From contig NC_064672.1 of assembly GCF_023278565.1 (NCBI RefSeq), positions 1,054,001 to 1,118,000 on the forward strand: a stretch of 64,000 nucleotides of DNA, given 5' to 3'. The DNA is from Colletotrichum lupini (Eukaryota; Ascomycota; Sordariomycetes; Glomerellales; Glomerellaceae). Made by a program: the position numbers and the translations under genes. Shown here in pieces: positions 1 through 12,700 of this stretch (position 1 is its first letter; each line of letters begins with the position of its first letter). Under the pieces are notes generated by a model. It did no database searches. It worked only from the letters and a program-made list of their open reading frames with translations, and had not been told where the DNA came from.

Positions 1-717
1 TTAACTAATCGACGCTAAATTATAACTATTATATAAAGAGAGAAAGAAGTAAATTATAAAATTAGGGCCTTCTTATTATTTATATGTTAGTACTTTCTTT
101 TTTAATTAATAAAGGCCGCCTTGCGATTAGTATAAAAGGGTAGCTTTTTACTTAGCTACTTAACTTTTTTTTTCTCTCTCCTTAACTACTATTATTATTA
201 TTAAGTAGCCGTTTTTAACTTAAATATTTTTTAGCTTTCTTTTATACTTTTAGACCTAAGTTATTACTTCCCTATAATTATTACTAATTAAACCCCCTCT
301 AATTTTTATTTTCTAATCTATTATATAAATACTAACCTAGCTATTTATAATAACCTCCCCTCTTTTTATCTTTCTTTTTAAGCTAAATAATAAAAAGGAC
401 GTAGCGCGAATTTAGGGTCTAATTATAATAAAAAACCTTAAAGAGGATATTAAATACTAATTAAGAAAGTAAAATCTAAATAAATATATTACTTTTAATA
501 AGACTAACCCTAGGATTATAACGAATACTAAGAACTTTTAGTTTATTAATTTTAATACGAACTATTAATATAAAGCGCATACTAATTACTACTTAAGCCT
601 AGTACTTAAACGAACTAATTTCTCTTAAGGAATTTTAACCCTTCGTAAATTCGACTTTTTTAATTAGCTCGGTATAAGGGACGTACTTCTTTTTCTTAAT
701 TAGCGCCCCGAGGCTTT
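1..717. other. RIP-degraded AT-rich DNA, nothing recognised
   Basis: The stretch is AT-rich with almost no CA or TG and many TTAA, TATA and CTAA strings, as expected of RIP-saturated DNA. I see no frame without dense stops and no repeat shared with the rest of the window. Its right edge is the 4 bp target duplication of the gypsy element. Confidence 0.6.
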
Positions 718-923
718 TGTTACGGCAGTGGGCCCCGTGGCTCAGCCTCAGGCTGCGAGGCTAAGCTCTTAGTAGTTACGTAACGAGCTAGACCGCTAGG
801 CCCAAAGGGCTAGCTCGCCAGCTTCTACCTACTATTTTATTTTTTCCCTCTTTACGTTAAGTCTTTAGTTAATTAGGTTAATATAGTAGCGTTCCGACCT
901 ACCTTAAGTTCCCTTTCGTAACA
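718..923 (+). repeat. 5' LTR of gypsy copy 1
   Basis: 206 bp, starting TGTTACGGCAG and ending CGTAACA. It matches the 3' LTR over its whole length, and the differences are mainly C/T and G/A transitions. It contains an imperfect inverted stretch (gagctagaccgctaggccc against gggctagctc). The flanking tetramer cttt is repeated after the 3' LTR. Confidence 0.93.
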
Positions 924-1129
924 CTACTTAACGTTACTTAATTAACTATTCTCTAGAAATAGAACGATAAAATCTTAATTAATTAACTACTTATTATACT
1001 AACTAATTACTTTTACTAAGAAAGCGCATAAGAGAGCTAAGTAATAACTAACTAAATTAATCGCGCATAAGTAGCGTAATTAATACCCCCTAAATATATA
1101 CCCCCTTTACTAAACGTAATAATTAGAGG

Positions 1130-2627
1130 ATATAGCTAGAGAGGCTAGGTCTCCCTTCGTATTAACGGCTTTTAGTAAAGTCGCCGCTTTTACGAGTCCT
1201 AATAGAGCGTTATAAGCCCTAATAAAGGCGCTAAGCTCTTAGTTATTAACCTTAAAGTCGCGCTATTTAACGTATTAATAGAGCGCTTCTTACCCTCTAT
1301 TACTTAGGCCGATCGCTTAGTATACCTTAATAATATAGCTAATTAGCTTACCTCGCCTATCTATATCCGCAACGATATCCTCTTTAAAAAGAATACTAAG
1401 TAGTATATCGACCTCGACCTTATCTAAGAGCTATACTTTAAAAACGACGGGAAGACCTTACTTAAGTAAATCGAATAGTAGCTAAAAATACGTATTACTT
1501 AGTATTAATTAGAGCAGGTCCTAGCTTTTATTATTAACTAGCTAAGTAATAATACGGAGCACCTATACGTAATAACTTATAAGAACCTCGACTTTATATA
1601 TACTACTATTATAAAGCTCTGTATTATAAAAGAAGCCCTTACCTAAGCCTATATTAATAATACGGCTATAGTTAAAAAACTAGAATAATTAGAGAACGGC
1701 TCTTAGGCTAGCTCTATTTAAGATACTACTACCCTTAGCGTATTGAAATAACGGCTAATACGCTTAGAAATATAAGGTAACTATAAGACTACTCTAACCT
1801 CGTCCTATCCTATTACCTACGGCTCTTAAAAAATACCTAACGTACCTATTTTTATAGGTAATAATACTACCCTTAAGTTCGACTACTAGCTCTAGCGCAT
1901 TATAAAGCGCTTAGAAAATACTAACTATAATATAGATAGGTACTACTTAGAGTATATTATTAATAAGATTAGAAGTAATATTATAGAGTTTATATACTTA
2001 ATACTAACCTCTAACGAGATTACTATAACTAAGTAGCTATTTTATAAGCTTAAGTCGGCTTATACTAGCCCGACCGCTATAAATAACGCTAGTTATAAAC
2101 TAAACGTACTCGTAATTATGCTTAAAAACGTCTATTAAAAGCGCTCTACGTTCGCTAAGCTTATGCGTATTAATAAGCTTTTAAAGTCTTAATAAAAGCG
2201 CCGTTTTTATAATAAACTACCTATATATTTTCGTAACTAGGCTATATCGAAGTACTTAGATAATACGGCTACTTTTGAAAAGTATATTAAGTACGTCGCT
2301 TAGCTAACTAACGCGATATAGCCCCCTTTTATAAAGGACCGCCCGGTTAAGGCTTCTAGCTAAACTCGCTAGACCTTAAGTAGAAGTAATAGAAATAATA
2401 AAAATAATAGAGGTACTAGAGGTACTAAATAGGACCGAGGTTATACCTCTACCCGCAAGACGATCCTTAAAGCCCTATATTAAAAGCTTAAGGATAGTAG
2501 TACTTACTTCGTTTATAATAATACTAAATATATTTTTAAAAACTGCCCTAAGAAGCCGAAGACTACTATAGCTACTATTAACGCTACTAAGGGCCCTATT
2601 AAGATAGAGTTAGGTTTAGAAAACTAA
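1130..2627 (+). pseudogene. gag: gag of gypsy copy 1, RIP-inactivated
   Basis: Encodes the structural (capsid and nucleocapsid) polyprotein of the retrotransposon. One + frame can be followed from about 1380 to a terminal TAA at 2625-2627, with internal stops almost only as TAG/TAA where Gln is expected. Near the C-terminus (about 2495-2555) is a degraded CCHC zinc knuckle: FVYNNTKYIFKNC keeps the last Cys, while the second Cys and the His read as Tyr. A basic, Arg/Asn-rich linker precedes it. The start is uncertain because ATG codons have been destroyed; 1130 is an estimate from where the frame becomes readable. The decayed pol frame follows within about 20 bp, in another frame. Homologous frame: 34142-35650 on the minus strand. 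Confidence 0.85.
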
Positions 2628-2639
2628 AACCCCTAGTAA

Positions 2640-5600
2640 AAGTAAACTCCTAGCTAGGGGATACGTATAAAAAGGATATAAGATTAGTAATTAATTTAAT
2701 AAACCTATAGGATCTCGTAGGGGGCTAGCCCTTTAAAATAGAGCTTATACTAGTATTTAATAAATATAGAATTCGCTTAAGAGCCTTACTTAATACGGGA
2801 GTTAATAAGTACGGATTTATAAATAACTACGTAACCCCTTTATTATAATAGTTTTGCGCAGCCCTATCCCATAAATTATAACGCCTAATCCCTATTATTA
2901 GATTTAATAAAAAGTAATTAAATAATACTAGCGTAGTATAGACCGCTAACTTATATATTAATTAATAAGTCCTTTTAAAAGCACCCCTCTTTTAGCTTAA
3001 CACGGGCCGCTACGACCTAATCCTAGGGCAGAAGTAGTTCGAATATTACGAGGTAAACCCTAATATTCGCTACTAACGTCTAATATAGCCTAAGGACCTA
3101 CTGTTATAAAAGACGCCCTCTATTATCGTTAAGGACATCGAGGACCTATATACCCCGGAAGTTATTAATATATAATACTAAATCGACGCTAACTACTAAT
3201 AAGACCTATTCGAGATAGATATAACCCGCTATAACTAAAAGCTCTAGTAATAGCGGGCAAAGGGCATACTAATTAGGATATTACTACGCTCGCTAAAAAC
3301 GATAGCCCGTTAAATATAGTAGTTAGATAAGGCTAAGAATATAAAGAAAATAGAACGCGCCCTTAACGGTATTAGTATTACCCCCGCAGAGAGGGCTAAG
3401 TAGTAAAAACTATACTTAGTAATAGTATAAATAAATATTACTTTTATTAGCGCTCCCGCATTAAAAAAAACCTAAGGCGGAACGACGTTAAGATAAGCTC
3501 TATATTATTTTATAAGCTTAACTATATTATAGAGAATAAGAAAGAGGAGGTAGACCCTTTATATAACGATAACTAGGTTACTCGCGACTTTATAGCGATA
3601 AACTTATTAAAGTATCTACGGCCCTAGACCGACGTTTTTAGTAAGGCTATTAGTAATATACTAACGCCTTATAAGCTGTATAACTATAAAATCGAGCTCT
3701 TAAATAGCGGTAAGGAGAAGCTAACCTATTACCTTTTATATAAGTAGTTAGTACCCGAGCTAGAGGCTATAAGGGCCTATTTACTAAAGCACTTATAGAA
3801 GGGATTTATCGAGCTAGGTAATGCTCTTTTCGTATTACCAATATTATTTATAAAGAAGTACGATAATAGCTTACGCTTTTATATTAACTTCTATAAGCTT
3901 AATAAGGTTATAAAAAAAGACCGCTACTTATTACCGCTCATTAATAAGACCCTCGCGCGGCTAGGTAAGGTAAAGGTATTTACTAAGCTAGATATTAAGT
4001 AGGCCTTTTACTATATTCGACTCGACCTAGCCTCCGAGGACTTAATAACGTTTAGAACCCGCTACGGGGTATATAAGTATAAAATAGTACCCTTTAGGCT
4101 TTATAACGGGCCTATTACGTACTAGTAATATATAAACGAGATACTAATAAAGTACTTAGACGACTTCTATATAGTATATATAAATAATATCCTAATCTTC
4201 TCCGACGACCCCCTTTAGTACTAAGAGTACGTTACTAAAGTATTAGACCGCTTACGGAAAGTAAGTTTATAAGCGGATATTAAGAAGTACGAATTTAGTA
4301 TTACTTTTACGAAATACCTAGGCTTCGTGGTTTTAACAAAAGGTATATAGCTAGACGAGGAGAAAGTCTCTATAATTAGAGACTAAAAACTACTTATATT
4401 ACTTAAGGGTATTTAGTCTTTCCTCGGGTTCTATAACTTTTATAAGAGGTTTATAAAGAATTACGGCCGCTTAGTTAGGCCCCTTATAAGACTAATAAGT
4501 AAGGGAGTTCTTTTTAACTTTAGCGCCGGCTACGAAATAGCTTTTAAGGCTATAAAATTAGCGCTAACGTCGGTACCTATCCTCTATTACTTTAAGCTAG
4601 AGCTACTAACGTAGTTAAAAATAAACGCCTCTAACTCAGTATGCGCCGGGGCGCTATTATAATAATAAGAGAATAACGGGTTATAATACTTAGTAGCTTT
4701 TTATTTAAAAATAATAAGCGGCGTAGAGCTTAATTATACTACTTATAATAAAAAAATACTAATAATAGTACTATACCTAGAGGAATAGCGCGCGGAGCTC
4801 GTAAGCTATAAATATAGGTTCGACGTTATTATAAACTATTAATTACTACTATTTTTTATAACTGAGCGCCTACTTAATTTATAATAAGCCCGCTAGGCCG
4901 GTACGCTAGCGGACTTTAATTTTTAAATTTACTACTACCTAGGGAAGGAGAACGTACTAACTAATGCCCTCTTATAAAAAATAAAAAATATTTATACTTA
5001 GTAAGTACTAAAAGAGGCTAATAGGATATAAGTCCTTATATTACTAAGACTACTATTTTCTAATACTATAGCGGAGCTATAGGTATTACTAAGCGCCGCT
5101 ATTAGCTAACTATAGCTTATAGTTAGCTTATTTTTATTAAAAGACGAGCTATAGGGGTACTTACTAATAAAGAAGATTTTAAAACTTAATAGAGACTTTA
5201 TTATAGCGTCTCTCGCGCTAATACGAGCACTAGCGGCCAAAGGACGCAAGTACTAGTTTATTTAAAACGACGGATTATTAATAATAAATAGGAAACTCGT
5301 AGTACCCGAGGAGGAGAACCTCTGTATTATAGTTATTCGCAAGGTCTATAAGTAAAAACTCCTCGCCTACCCGGGGCGTAATAAAGTTATAAAAATAATT
5401 AAATAGCAATACTACTAGCCGGGCCTAATAATAGATACTTATTAATACGTTCGGAACTACTATACTTATAACTAGTTATAAAAGCTATATAATAAACCCC
5501 TAGGGGAGCTAAGACCGCTATTAGTACCCGACTACCCGTAGTAATATATTTTTACTAACTTTATAACTATCCTTACTAATTAAAAAGGATTTAATAATAT

Positions 5601-6760
5601 ATAAGTAGTAGTAAACTGCCTAGGTAAAAGGGCGATATCTATTCCTTATTATAAAACTATTATAGTAAAAGATATAAGCCGGATGTTTTATAAGCGGGTG
5701 CTACCTATCTTTGGCCTATTAAAAACTATTACGTCGGACCGAGGCCCCTAATTTATCTTCGACTTCTAGGGGGAGCTTTATAAGATCTATAGGGTTAAGC
5801 TATAGCTCTTAATAGCGGATTACTTATAAACGGACGGCTAGACGGAGGTACTAAACTAGTATATTCTATAATAGTTAAGACTACTAGTTAACTAATATTA
5901 GGATAACTAGAGCGATATACTACCCGCAGTCGACTTTACCTATACTACTTAGCTTAATAAGACCACGGGGTTATTATTATACGAAGTAGAATTCGGTTAC
6001 TAACTACGGCTTTTTTTTAACTAATCTAAATAAACCCGCTAATTCGGCTTTATAAAAAAGAAGCTAAACTATATTAACGCGTAGCGTATAGCTTAGAGGA
6101 TATATAAGGCCTAAGAGATCGCTAAGGGTAATATAAAAGTCGCTTAGGTACGATATAAAAAGTATACTAACTACTATTAGCGCCCGGACGACTTAAAAAT
6201 AAGAGACCGGGTCTTTATTAATACCTCGTACTAGAAGTCCGCTAACGCGAATAAACTATAGTAGCTATAGGCCGGCCTATAGCTTATTATTAATACTAAA
6301 TAGGGGGGTATATAGGTTATAAAATTATTAATAAGTAGCTAGGTATACCCGGTCTTCTACCTAAGTAAGCTAAGGAAGGCTACTAACGACCTATTACGCG
6401 GGTAGAACTAAGAGCCGCTGCTATTAATTATTAATAACAACGGCGAGCCGGAGTACGAGGTTTTTAAAGTAGTTAAGTTATGCTTATATAAGGGAAAGCT
6501 ATAGTACTAAGCGGATTAGAAAAGATATAATACGGATCCGATATAGTACGACGTAAAGAGCTTTAAGTATGCACCGGCGGCGTTATAAGCGTTTTATTAC
6601 TAGTACTTAACTACTAAAAGTCCGCTATAGAACCTAAATATATAAATAGAAGCTACCGCGGCTAGTAATTCGCTATTACTAAGGGACGACAATAATACGA
6701 TAGTAGTAATTATAGCTATAGATTCGCTAGAATAAGGGGTAATTAGGAGGTTTATTTTTT
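2640..6760 (+). pseudogene. pol: pol of gypsy copy 1: PR-RT-RNase H-IN-chromodomain, RIP-inactivated
   Basis: Readable domains in order: aspartic protease near 2775-2830, where the expected LDTGAD reads LNTGVN; reverse transcriptase about 3780-4340, with KVFTKLDIK at 3970-4000, TFRTRYG near 4050 and the catalytic box YINNIL at 4177-4194 in place of YIDDIL; RNase H about 4560-4990 (DASN read as NASN; KENVL near 4945); integrase about 5320-6330, with a zinc-binding N-terminus, a VVVNCLGKRAISIP stretch near 5615-5650, TSDRGP at 5734 and a TDG-TEVLN stretch near 5835; and a chromodomain about 6448-6570 (EYEVFKVVK, YKGKL). RT, integrase and chromodomain share one frame. The protease motif lies in another, so at least one indel falls between about 2800 and 3700. 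Stops replace Gln and Trp throughout. Asp-to-Asn changes are G-to-A, as RIP on the other strand would give. The end is approximate. Confidence 0.93.
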
Positions 6761-6787
6761 AGCGCTACGGATAGCGCCCTCTAGTAT

Positions 6788-6801
6788 AGAGGGGGGGGTA
6801 A
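6788..6801 (+). other. Polypurine tract of gypsy copy 1
   Basis: A purine run (agagggggggg, then taa) ends directly at the first base of the 3' LTR. This is the position and composition of the polypurine tract that primes plus-strand DNA synthesis in LTR retrotransposons. The equivalent tract in copy 2 is at 29976-29990, read on the minus strand. Confidence 0.85.
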
Positions 6802-7007
6802 TGTCATAATAGTAGGCCCCGTGGCTTTGCTTTAGGCTACGAGGCTGAGCTCCTAATGGTTACGTAACGAGCTAGACCGCTAGGCCCAAAGGGCTAGCTC
6901 GCTAGCTTCTGCCCACTGTTCTGTTTTTTCCCTCTTTACGTTAAGTCTTTAGTTAATTAGGTCAATATAGTAGCGTTCCGACCTGCCTTAAGTTCCCTTT
7001 CGTAACA
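6802..7007 (+). repeat. 3' LTR of gypsy copy 1
   Basis: 206 bp, starting TGTCATAATAG and ending CGTAACA, the same length as the 5' LTR. It keeps more TG and CA than the 5' LTR (for example ctgcccactgttctg near 6908), so the two LTRs were mutated to different extents after insertion. Confidence 0.93.
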
Positions 7008-7319
7008 CTTTTAAAAGTTTAAAAAACGAGAAAACTTAGATAGGATAGAGCTACTATAAGGTAATAAAGATCTTAACTAATTATTATGATTTTTAAAAAC
7101 GCTTATTATATAAAAACTAAATTTAAAAATACGAGATTAGATTTATAATAAAGGTTATAATATAAAACCTTGCTCTAATATATAATATAGTTATAATTAA
7201 AGAGGAATAGAAGAGTATTTTTAAACTAAATAAAACCCCTACCCTAATCCCTTAAACTTAAGAAACTATATGAAAAATTGAGACTTTAGTATACTTAGTA
7301 ATCTTCTCTTTTTATACTA

Positions 7320-8790
7320 ACGATCCGGGCTATTTTATAAAAATAATTATTAACTAGCGGGATAGTATAGTTTATTAATACGATCCGAAGTAGGACCTTA
7401 GGTATTTAAAAAGGATATTTATTAATAATATCTAAGCGTTAAAAGCCTTTTATAGTTAGATCGATATGCCTCTTTATATTTAATAACTAATTAATATAAG
7501 CGCCTACGTAATCCCTATAGTATAATAGCTAAGTAAATAGGAATACGGTCTATACGTACTTAAGTAGTTTTATAACGCGGTCCGATATAACTAGCTTAAC
7601 TTAATTTATAATACGTACTAAATAACTTATAAATACCTTAGATTATTTAATAATAAGCTCTATATAGCTTAAATTTAATAAATTAGCTATAAGTTTTAAT
7701 ACGACGGGCGTTACTTTTTTAATATAATAAGACCTCCCCTAAGAAGGTTTTTTAAAAATATAATATACGATTAGAACTTTAAAAATAAGGCCTATATTAA
7801 TTTAGATAACTTTAATTACGTTATAACCGACGTTTATAAAGTATTAACTCCTTAAAAGTCCGGTTCTCGCTTACCTAGCCTTAGATTTACTAAATAGGAT
7901 TTAAGAATTTATAACTTACGTAATTATAATTATTATATTCTTATAAATCCTATATACTTTAAAAAAATAAAAAATATAGCTAAGAGCCTTAATTAAGAAC
8001 TTATTACTTTTAAAGAATTAACCCTACCGTCTCGATCCTTAAAAATACTAAAGAATACCTAAGGATTTATAATAAGTAGTAACTTTAATTGAATTTTATA
8101 AATAATTAAACTAATAAAGGCTACTAACTAGTATCTAGACGCTATTATTAATAATTAACTTATATACTTAATTAATATCCCTAAGACCCGTCGAGTTATA
8201 TAGTCCTTATTTAATATATTATTACTTAAGTTATTATTACGCCTTAACCCGGCTCTTAATAAAACTAGTCTAGGTAATTAGGGAAGTAGTTTTTTAAATA
8301 CTTTAGTTAGGGGCGGGGATAGTCTTATTATAAAAACTTTAATTGAAATACTAAAGGTTTAGCTAAAGTAAAAAGCTATTAAATATACGCTCTCTAATTA
8401 CGATCGGATTATATAAAAAAATAGCGAACGCTAGCGTTAAGGGCTAGCTAAATTTTATTAAGATCTCTTATAGCGTTATAATATATATATAAATAAAGCT
8501 AATATTAATAAGAGTATAAGGGAGTAATAAGTTAATTAGTATAATAACTTAATTATAAAAGCTATATATATAACTCTAGCCTATACTCCTTAAATACTAT
8601 TATTAATAAAAGAAGCTAAGGAGAATTAGGGTAATAAAAGTTAAGATCGGGAGATTATTAAGAAGGAATAGGATAAGAACTAAGTAAAAAAAATAAAAGA
8701 AATAAAAAAGGTAATTATAAAACAAAAGGGTAAGTAAAGGGCTTAAAATAATTAACTATATATAGTAATTAGGACTAATTTAAGATAGTT
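7320..8790 (+). pseudogene. Decayed protein-coding frame, unknown family
   Basis: I do not recognise the product. What is visible is a + strand frame of about 480 codons in which stops are sparse and nearly all TAG/TAA of the Gln type. It has ordinary protein-like composition in the first two thirds (for example RLPSLRFTK near 7878, LTLPSRSLKIL near 8025, LVRGGDSLIIKTLIEILK near 8308) and a strongly Lys-rich tail after about 8610. It begins some 300 bp beyond the gypsy 3' LTR and shares no sequence with that element. No catalytic motif or membrane segment is evident. It could be a host accessory gene or the coding part of another transposon. The limits are those of the readable frame, not true start and stop codons. 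Confidence 0.4.
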
Positions 8791-10449
8791 TCTTTTTATA
8801 AAAAGTTAGGGGAAAAAGAAATTAGGAAATAATTAAAATAGGGTAGGGCGATTAGTCCTAATAGTCCTTTTTAAAAACTAATTAAGTCTAGGGATTTATA
8901 AAAAAGTTAATTAGAATAAAATATAAAAAAAAGGGCCCTAATTAAAAATAAGAGCTTAGTAATATAGACTTTTATTTTAATTATATATATACCCTTTTTA
9001 AGATCGAACTAAAGCCTTTTTAATAATTTATTTTTAAATATAATAATATAAAACAATTAAAAAGTCTACCCTTTTAATCTAGTTAATACTATTCTTTTTT
9101 ATTTAGTTATAGCTTTGTTAATTAAAACCGTATTAACCCGATCGAAAGAGGCATTTTGTATTATTTTTATAAATATTAGTAGTTTTTTTAAAGTACCGCA
9201 CCGCGAGAGTCCCTTATAACCTATACGTTTTTAATATATAAATAAAAGTATTTTTAATAATTAAAAATACGAACGGTTTCTAACTATATAAGTAGTTAAA
9301 AAGAATAGTAAACGGTCTAGTCGGTATTAAGTAATATAAAAAGAGTAGTATATTAAAAGTACGTATTATATAAAATAATAGAGTACTCTATATCTATATA
9401 TAGTAAAATAGGCTTTATTATAAATATATTTCTCTACTTAATAATTACGTTATTATACTTAACTACTACTTATACCAAATTAACTTTTAATAACGCTTTA
9501 AGATCTTTTTTTTATATAGTCTAGTAATAATCTTATTACTAAGATAGGGTAGGTCGCTTTTTTTAAAATCTTAGCTTAGGGAGTAACCTCGGAGGATTAT
9601 AAGTTAATTAAATATATTAACTTAGCTCTAGACCTAAAGAACTCGGGCTTATTTAAAGACGTATACTTATAGTACCTATTTTTAAAACGGACTTAGATAT
9701 ATACGTCGGCTTTATATCGTTATTATATTTATTTATAACACTATATAATATTTTTAACTACTTTATTATAGTTCTCGTTAGTTCTATCCCTTTTCTTTAG
9801 TAGCTATTAATAAAAAGTTATAATAATCTATTAAATAATACGGACTACGATAGGCACTAACTAAGTTCTCTATACGCTAATAAGGTAGCGACTCTATCTT
9901 ATTATAGTAGTAAAATTAAGGTTTTTAATATAGTTTATATAGTATAGTACTATATTATACTATATAATAATAAGTAAGTTATCGTTTTACTCTTCTTAAT
10001 ATATCCCTTTTTAAATAAAAATACTATATAAACGTATAAGGTATAAGCGGTAGTAGAGTTACCTTTAAGCCTATTTTATAGTTATTAGTCTCCTAAGCTT
10101 TTATTATAGCTATCTCGTAAGCGTAGTTAGATTAGCCTTTATTCTATCTATTTATAAGAAATTTAAACATAAGTAAGCTTAACTTTCGAGTTCTAATAGC
10201 TATTTAAGAGGTTAACCTCGAAGCTAAAACCGTTAGCTTAGGACGGGAGGTATATACTAAATAAGGATCGGCGCTTTATTATTAAATAAGTAGGTATACG
10301 GCTTTTAGCTTTAGAAATATCGAGTATATAGGAGTAATATATACTACGGCTATTAATATTACTAACTAGATTTATATCCATCCGCTCTACTATTTATACT
10401 AATCGTCTTAAAAAGAACGATCTTACCTAAGGGCTATATATATAGCATT
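8791..10449. other. RIP-degraded DNA, no gene recognised
   Basis: AT-rich, CA/TG-poor sequence with dense stops in the frames I read. I see no shared repeat until the TIR element begins at 10450. Confidence 0.5.
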
Positions 10450-10772
10450 AATTATATATTACTTCTTTTTAAAAACTCGCTTTATTATTTTAGACTTAAC
10501 TTATATAGGCCGGGCCTATAGTATTTCTTATTATATATATATAACTACGATTAAAAAAAAAAAAAACTATTATTAAGAGTAGTTATAAATACTTAGTAAT
10601 AGCTCTTTATTATATAGTACCCCTCGTATTATTATATACTATCCTAACCCTATATTTTAGTTTACGAACTAACTACTATAGTTATTACTAAAGGTATATA
10701 GAGGCTTATTATAGTAACTTTTAAATTCTCAATTATTAAGAATATTTATAAGAGAGGAAGTGATTTATAATT
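10450..10772 (+). mobile_element. MITE-like TIR element, copy 1 of 4
   Basis: About 323 bp bounded by imperfect terminal inverted repeats: aattatatattacttcttt at the left and, on the opposite strand from the right end, aattataaatcacttcctct. Internal landmarks shared with the other copies are agacttaacttatatagg near 10492, ctatagttattactaaagg near 10677 and gaggcttattat near 10702. Short length, TIRs, no coding capacity and several copies suggest a non-autonomous DNA transposon. The parent family and the target duplication cannot be assigned. Other copies: 55655-55978 (+), 56454-56786 (-), 60172-60506 (+). Confidence 0.7.
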
Positions 10773-10799
10773 AAAACTATACTATATAGTATTATAGTT

Positions 10800-12700
10800 T
10801 AAGAATATAATCTAATAATATAGTGTATAAAGATAACTATAAACTAATATAAATAAGCAAAAGGTATATAGGATAGTACATAAGCTAGCACTAGTACCTA
10901 GATATAAATTAAATTACTAAAGAATCAGGGCTTATTAATATATTTACTATAGATTATAAGTAGAATTTCTTATTTAATAAGCGTATACTATATTAAATAT
11001 ATAAGACGCCTCTATGCGTATTCTTTATAGTAATATCTAGTGATATATTTATAACGGCTATAATACCCTTAAATAATAAGTAAGTCTAGTCTAGGGATTC
11101 CGTACTTAGAAAACGTTGCGCTAGGCTTATTCGAATTCTAATTAAAAGAATTAGTAATAACTACGCTATTATAGCTAGCTATTTGAAAATAAAGCGACCG
11201 TTTTTTAGAAGCTTTTTCATAAATATATACTACTCTATATGAAAATATTACCTTGCTCCTCTTACTTAAGTTAGGCCGAGATAATATAGAGTAAGCGGTT
11301 TTAATTTTAGTTATAATATCTAGGGGGGATATTATTCTAGTTATAAAGCTCATTTCTTAATACGGATCGTCTTATAAAAGGTCCTTTTCCTATTTAATAT
11401 TATTACTCTCTTCGTTAGAGGCGTAGCTTAGAAAAGTAGACGTATAAATTTATAAAAAGCACCCTCTCGAAGGCGCTTTACTTAACGAGGTATTTCTTAA
11501 GAATAAGAATACTAAATATAGCTCTAGACGTATAATAGTTATAAATAATTCCGTTATACTAGATATTTACTATAGGATATTTAAATTATATATTACGAGT
11601 ATATAAGTACTACTTCTATTCCTTAGATAAATCTAGTATTACGTAACGCCTTATTACTTAAAAAGATCTCTTTCGGGCGTATTTATTTCTTAAGTACAAA
11701 GGGTCTTTAGCTAGTAAGCAAAGCCGGAGATTAGGGCTATTAGATACGGTTATATAGCTCGTTTAGTAGCTCCGAGATCTAGGTCTTATAAATAGAGTAT
11801 AATACTAAATTAAGAAAGAATACCCTTATTATATAGCTTAGAACTAATTCGGCCGCACTTTAAAATTAATACCCTAGCTACTTAAGGGCTAAAATTAAAT
11901 ATAGACGTTATTTAAATAGCGGTCTATAAGGGTCTCTGAGATAGTTATTACTAAAAATAATATATACTACTATTTTTATCCTATTCTCCTATCCTTATCT
12001 CTACCCTTTACTAGCTTATTATAATATCTATTTAGTAATATAATATAAAGTACGGTACTTATAAGAAAAATAGAGTTTAGGGCTAATACTAAAGTTATAG
12101 CCTAACTTAGAAAGGAGCAAAACGGACGTAAAAGTAAAATGATTAATAAAAGAGCGATTTATTATTCGCGTTAGTTATTAAATAAAATAGAGTATTAGTA
12201 AGTTCGGAGAGTATAGGATCTTCCCGATTAGTACGCTAAGAGTACCTCGTCGAACTATATTAATTAAGTAATATTATATTTATTTAAAATATATTAGTTC
12301 TACTTACTACGTCTTATAAGGATAAAAATAGGCCTACTATTCTTCTAAAAATATCTTTATACTATATTTAATAAGTATATTATATATATAACGCTCTATT
12401 ATCCTTATTTAGTTATCTTTTAAAACCCTACTTTAAAGTTATACATATTATTACCGCGCTAGCTTAATATCTATTTAGCTAACGGTAATCTTATTATTAT
12501 TACTTTTTAGTATAATCTAGCTAGGATTTACTTAACTAGTAATTAAGGCGTTTACTACCTCGACGCGCCTTAATACTAGCTATTTATACCTAAGAGATAG
12601 ACTAGTAGACCTATAAAGGAGTTATTATTAAGTACGAGCTATTTAATCCCGGTTTAGTTAAATACTCCTTTATATAGCTATACCCCCTTAGCAAAGGGAG
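10800..12700 (-). pseudogene. Decayed minus-strand protein-coding frame, unknown family
   Basis: I do not recognise the product. On the minus strand, from about 12.70 kb down to 10.80 kb, a protein-like frame can be followed with stops mostly of the Gln type. Examples are ITVSQIDIKL-like sequence near 12.49 kb, NSIFLISTVLYIILLNRY near 12.06 kb and LVFLFLRNTSLSKAPSRG near 11.49 kb. At 11138-11353 the frame is free of stops for 71 codons from a chance surviving ATG and holds a Lys/Arg-rich, Tyr-rich stretch (LSKRSKVIFSYRVVYIYEK). At least one change of frame is needed near 11.55 kb. Its 3' end lies just beside the TIR element at 10772. No domain was identified, and the upstream limit is uncertain. 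Confidence 0.4.

Larger units (their letters stand above)
718..7007 (+). mobile_element. Ty3/gypsy chromovirus-type LTR retrotransposon, copy 1 (dead)
   Basis: A full-length 6.29 kb element flanked by two 206 bp LTRs that begin TGT and end ACA. Between them, in order on the + strand, are a gag frame with a zinc knuckle, a protease motif, reverse transcriptase, RNase H, integrase and a C-terminal chromodomain, then a polypurine tract abutting the 3' LTR. That order (RT before integrase, chromodomain at the end) defines chromoviruses of the Ty3/gypsy group. A candidate 4 bp target duplication, cttt, sits at 714-717 and 7008-7011. Stops fill the frames at Gln and Trp positions and catalytic Asp codons read as Asn, so the copy cannot be active. 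A second copy lies at 29753-36086 on the other strand. The sequence after the 5' LTR (from 924) is the same in both copies, so it probably holds the primer-binding site, but I could not match it to a tRNA. Confidence 0.95.
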
